This document shows, piece by piece, positions 61,635 through 64,000 of a DNA stretch of 64,000 nt (its first letter is position 1; each line of letters starts with the position of its first letter). This DNA is from Halomonas sp. M20. Lineage in GTDB: Bacteria; Pseudomonadota; Gammaproteobacteria; Pseudomonadales; Halomonadaceae. Under the pieces are notes generated by a model, which worked only from the letters and a program-made list of their open reading frames with translations, made no database searches and was not told where the DNA came from. Both the position numbers and the translations under genes were made by a program. The stretch is from positions 648,510-712,509 of the forward strand of contig NZ_JACNMQ010000002.1 in NCBI RefSeq assembly GCF_020622265.1, given 5' to 3'.

Positions 61635-62408
61635 GTGCTCAGTATTCTCTCACCCGCCAAGACGCTGGATTTCGAAACCCCACCGTCTACAGAACAGTAC
61701 ACACAACCCGACTACCTCGAACAGAGCATGGAGCTGGTCGATATCCTGCGCGGCTATTCGCCGCAACAGCTTGCCGAACTGATGAACATCAGCGACAAAC
61801 TGGCCGGTCTCAACATTGCTCGTTATGCCGAATGGTCGCCGCCTTTTAATCTTGATAATGCAAAACAAGCGGTTCAGGCCTTTCAGGGCGATGTCTACAC
61901 CGGCCTTGAGGCGTCGACGTTCAGCACTGAAGATAATGCTTTTGCCCAGGATCATGTGCGAATTCTTTCAGGCCTCTACGGTTTGTTGCGACCGCTTGAT
62001 CTGATACAGCCTTATCGTCTGGAAATGGGAACGCGCTTGCCCAATGCCGTCGGCAAGGATCTCTACGCCTTCTGGCGGGATCGCCTGACTCAGGATCTGG
62101 AGACCGCCATCGCCTGCAGTGGCTCCAACGTGCTCGTCAATCTGGCCTCCAACGAGTACTCCAAGGCAATCGATATGAAACGTCTCTCGGCAAGAGTCAT
62201 TACACCGGTATTCAAGGATGCCAAGAACGGTAACTACAAAATCATCAGTTTTTACGCCAAGAAAGCACGAGGCTTGATGAGCGCCTGGCTGATCCGCAAT
62301 CGTATCGATTCGCCTGACGCGATCAAAACGTTTGACGTTGCCGGTTATCGCTTCAATTCAGCCATGTCGGAAGGTGACACCCTGGTATTCATCCGCGAGG
62401 AAACGTAA
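61635..62408 (+). CDS. yaaA: Peroxide stress protein YaaA
   Basis: Limits iron-driven oxidative damage under hydrogen peroxide in E. coli, 257 residues (E. coli 258). Conserved throughout: [66 protein letters not shown] and [18 protein letters not shown]. The start is a GTG at 61635, four bases after GGAGG. An ATG at 61587 would add 16 residues not seen in the family. Confidence 0.94.
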   Translation: MLSILSPAKTLDFETPPSTEQYTQPDYLEQSMELVDILRGYSPQQLAELMNISDKLAGLNIARYAEWSPPFNLDNAKQAVQAFQGDVYTGLEASTFSTEDNAFAQDHVRILSGLYGLLRPLDLIQPYRLEMGTRLPNAVGKDLYAFWRDRLTQDLETAIACSGSNVLVNLASNEYSKAIDMKRLSARVITPVFKDAKNGNYKIISFYAKKARGLMSAWLIRNRIDSPDAIKTFDVAGYRFNSAMSEGDTLVFIREET

Positions 62409-62500
62409 TCCTCTTGGCCCGTAAATCCAGCATACGAACACCGAATAAAAGGCTAGAATGAACCTCCCTTTTCTGACGCCCTCTTTTCTGGAGACACAAT

Positions 62501-63322
62501 ATGCGTAATCTCTTAGTCATGCTGCTGGTCGGCTTGCTGGGTTTCGGTCTGGCTGTCGACCATGCCGACGCTAAGCGATTCGGTGGCGGCAAAAGCTTCG
62601 GCTCTCAATCCCGCTCTGTAAACACTCCCTCCAGTACGACAAGCAGAACAGCAGGCACGCCGCAGCGTCAGCCTTCAAAAGGGCTGTCACGCTTTGCCGG
62701 CCCATTCGCGGGCCTGCTCGCGGGCGGCCTATTGGCCTCGCTGTTTTTTGGCGGCGCCTTCGACGAGCTGCGGTTTATCGACATACTCCTGATCGCCGGT
62801 GCCATCTGGCTTGCTTTTCGTCTCTTTGGTCGCCGGCGCAAGGTATCGACTGCCGCGGGGCCGCAGGCTTACTCCGAGCATCAGGCGCAGGCAGATAATC
62901 AGCAGCAGCATGCGTTTACAGCGGCAACCAATCATGGCCGCATGTCATCTCATCCGGCCTGGTTCAACAAGGAACAGTTCTTGGCGGGAGCAAAGGAGCA
63001 CTTCATGACGCTACAGCGCGCCTGGGACAACAATGACTTCAGCAGCATCCAGGAGTACGTGACGCCTGAGCTATATAATCAGCTACGCGAAGAACGCGCC
63101 CACCATTTGGCTAACAACCGTACCGAAAGTGTGCGACTTTTTGCCGAGTTAGGCGACGTGCAGGAATATGGTCAAAAGGCAGAAGCGACGGTGCTATTTC
63201 ACGGCATCCTGGATGAAAATGGCGAGCGAAACGAGTTCAACGAAACCTGGTACCTGGTTCGCGATCTACGCGATGGAGCGCCTTGGTACGTCCAGGGTAT
63301 CGAACAAAATCCGAGCGTCTGA
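62501..63322 (+). CDS. Tim44-like domain membrane protein
   Basis: A 273-residue protein: an N-terminal signal or anchor segment (LLVMLLVGLLGFGLAVDHADA), a Gly/Ser-rich stretch (KRFGGGKSFGSQSRSV), two hydrophobic segments (FAGLLAGGLLASLFFGG; IDILLIAGAIWLAFRLF), and a C-terminal Tim44-like domain (FLAGAKEHFMTLQRAWDNNDF; VTPELYNQLREER; ETWYLVRD). Bacterial members are of unknown role; some are called calcium/zinc-binding or import-related. Followed by a bidirectional terminator. Confidence 0.85.
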   Translation: MRNLLVMLLVGLLGFGLAVDHADAKRFGGGKSFGSQSRSVNTPSSTTSRTAGTPQRQPSKGLSRFAGPFAGLLAGGLLASLFFGGAFDELRFIDILLIAGAIWLAFRLFGRRRKVSTAAGPQAYSEHQAQADNQQQHAFTAATNHGRMSSHPAWFNKEQFLAGAKEHFMTLQRAWDNNDFSSIQEYVTPELYNQLREERAHHLANNRTESVRLFAELGDVQEYGQKAEATVLFHGILDENGERNEFNETWYLVRDLRDGAPWYVQGIEQNPSV

Positions 63323-63357
63323 TACACATCTCGCTTGTTCATGAAAAAGCCATAAAA

Positions 63358-63386
63358 AAGCCGGTCAGTTGCGCACTGACCGGCTT
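63358..63386. terminator. Bidirectional terminator between the Tim44-like gene and the lipoprotein gene
   Basis: AAGCCGGTCAGT (63358-63369) pairs with ACTGACCGGCTT (63375-63386). A-run before and T-rich sequence after let it act on both convergent genes. Confidence 0.85.
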
Positions 63387-63423
63387 CCTATCTTTTCACA
63401 GCTTATTGTAAGCGGAATACAAC

Positions 63424-63621
63424 TCAGTTCTGAGCGTCTTCAGCAGCATCCTGAATGTCTTCACCCATCTCTTCTACGCTGTCACCGGCATTTTCTGTGG
63501 CTTCGTCGATATTTTCGCCCGCTTCTTCCGCAGGTCCCTGATCTTCGCACGCAGCGACCCCACCCAGCATCAACGCCATCAACAGGGCCAAACCTAGTTT
63601 ACGCATCAAATTCTTTTGCAC
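63424..63621 (-). CDS. Small acidic lipoprotein
   Basis: A 65-residue predicted lipoprotein. The signal sequence MRKLGLALLMALMLGGVAAC has a lipobox VAAC at residue 25. The mature part is about 40 residues, nearly all Glu, Asp, Ala, Gly and Asn in an imperfect repeat (GENIDEATENAGDSVEEMGE). The GTG at 63621 follows AGGAGG by 5 bp; an ATG at 63606 is also in frame. Small acidic lipoproteins are common in Gram-negative envelopes; function unknown. An A+T-rich gap of 211 bp without genes lies upstream. Confidence 0.8.
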   Translation of the reverse strand: MQKNLMRKLGLALLMALMLGGVAACEDQGPAEEAGENIDEATENAGDSVEEMGEDIQDAAEDAQN

Positions 63622-63832
63622 GACTGCCTCCTCGAATAGAACATTAAATGACTACAGCACGATAACTCGCATTACACATGGATGCCACGTTTGTATTTTT
63701 TGTATTTCTTATTAATAACATTAATTTACATAAATAAAAAGATTTTACGTTCACCGCCTTCCACAAAAAATTTCTCATTGTCTCTTTCGTTCAAGGCTCC
63801 ATGATCTTTTCATTGCTTTATTTAGCCCACGC

Positions 63833-63864
63833 AAAAACCCCCGACCTCTAGGAGATCGGGGGTT
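63833..63864 (-). terminator. rRNA operon terminator
   Basis: On the minus strand AACCCCCGATCTCC and GGTCGGGGGTT form a long G+C stem followed by TTTTTGC. It is 10 bp after the 5S gene, so it is the end of the rrn operon. Confidence 0.92.
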
Positions 63865-63873
63865 CGCAATAAG

Positions 63874-63992
63874 TGCCTGACGATGACCTACTCTCACATG
63901 GGGAGACCCCACACTACCATCGGCGCTGAGCGGTTTCACTGCTGAGTTCGGCATGGGGTCAGGTGGGACCCGCTCGCTATGGTCGTCAGGCG
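63874..63992 (-). rRNA. rrf: 5S ribosomal RNA
   Basis: About 119 nt on the minus strand with the helix I ends GCCTGACGA and TCGTCAGGC. It includes the standard segments CCCACCTGACCCCATGCCGA and GAACTCAGCAGTGAAACCGC, and GATGGTAGTGTGGGGTCTCC. Very close to other gammaproteobacterial 5S. The 23S gene must lie to the right of position 64000. End points are accurate to one or two bases. Confidence 0.95.
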
Positions 63993-64000
63993 TAAACGGT

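Overview
The window looks like a chromosomal segment of a gammaproteobacterium of the Halomonadaceae (Halomonas type). This is inferred from protein sequences that sit between the Pseudomonas and Escherichia versions, Pseudomonas-like synteny (xerD-dsbC-hom-thrC-recJ), a high G+C composition, an acetoacetyl-CoA reductase gene (phaB), and the combination of ftsXEY, rpsP-rimM-trmD-rplS and minCDE blocks. There is no transposase gene, prophage or CRISPR array. Most of it is ordinary core genome, densely packed with many 1-4 bp start/stop overlaps.

Layout. 1-3083: ftsX (cut by the window edge), ftsE and ftsY on the minus strand. 3241-6466: rsmD and a zapB-like gene, then rimI-holD-bolA and a conserved acidic protein on the minus strand. 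6716-9343: lysS and prfB, the latter with the classical +1 frameshift. 9640-16406: a plus-strand oligopeptide ABC transporter operon with two tandem substrate-binding proteins, two permeases and one fused double ATPase. 16488-21184: fadL, divergent from a copper/heavy-metal unit (MerR regulator, CopA ATPase, 34-residue membrane peptide). 21245-26267: a three-gene signalling operon (GAF-PAS histidine kinase, single-domain receiver, Hpt-REC-REC-GGDEF cyclase). 26488-33347: a VOC protein and recJ, thrC, hom, dsbC, xerD. 33442-37179: rplS, trmD, rimM, rpsP, ffh. 37429-42118: CcsA-type and CorC-type membrane proteins, an LplT-PlsC fusion and its TetR-type neighbour. 42301-47343: a SRAP-family protein without its catalytic residues, a pitrilysin protease, and sbcB. 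47399-49277: minE-minD-minC. 49500-53350: a large DUF349 protein, phaB and initiator tRNA-fMet with its own promoter and terminator. 53688-63621: cnoX, a palindromic repeat element, patB, and a run of small housekeeping or uncharacterised genes to yaaA, a Tim44-like protein and a small lipoprotein. 63833-63992: terminator and 5S rRNA of an rrn operon whose 23S gene lies beyond the right edge, minus strand.

Functional themes are division-site control (FtsEX, FtsY, ZapB-like, MinCDE), translation and secretion (RF2, LysRS, S16/L19, SRP), peptide and fatty-acid uptake, copper efflux, and cyclic-di-GMP signalling.

The points most worth a second look are the SRAP pseudoenzyme (42301-42987), the 146-bp palindromic element that supplies the stop codon of patB (54687-54832), a PsrA-like operator ahead of fadL, a MerR-type promoter with a 20-bp spacer ahead of merR-copA, the Hpt/degenerate-REC/REC/GGDEF operon, and an initiator tRNA with a U1-U72 mismatch.
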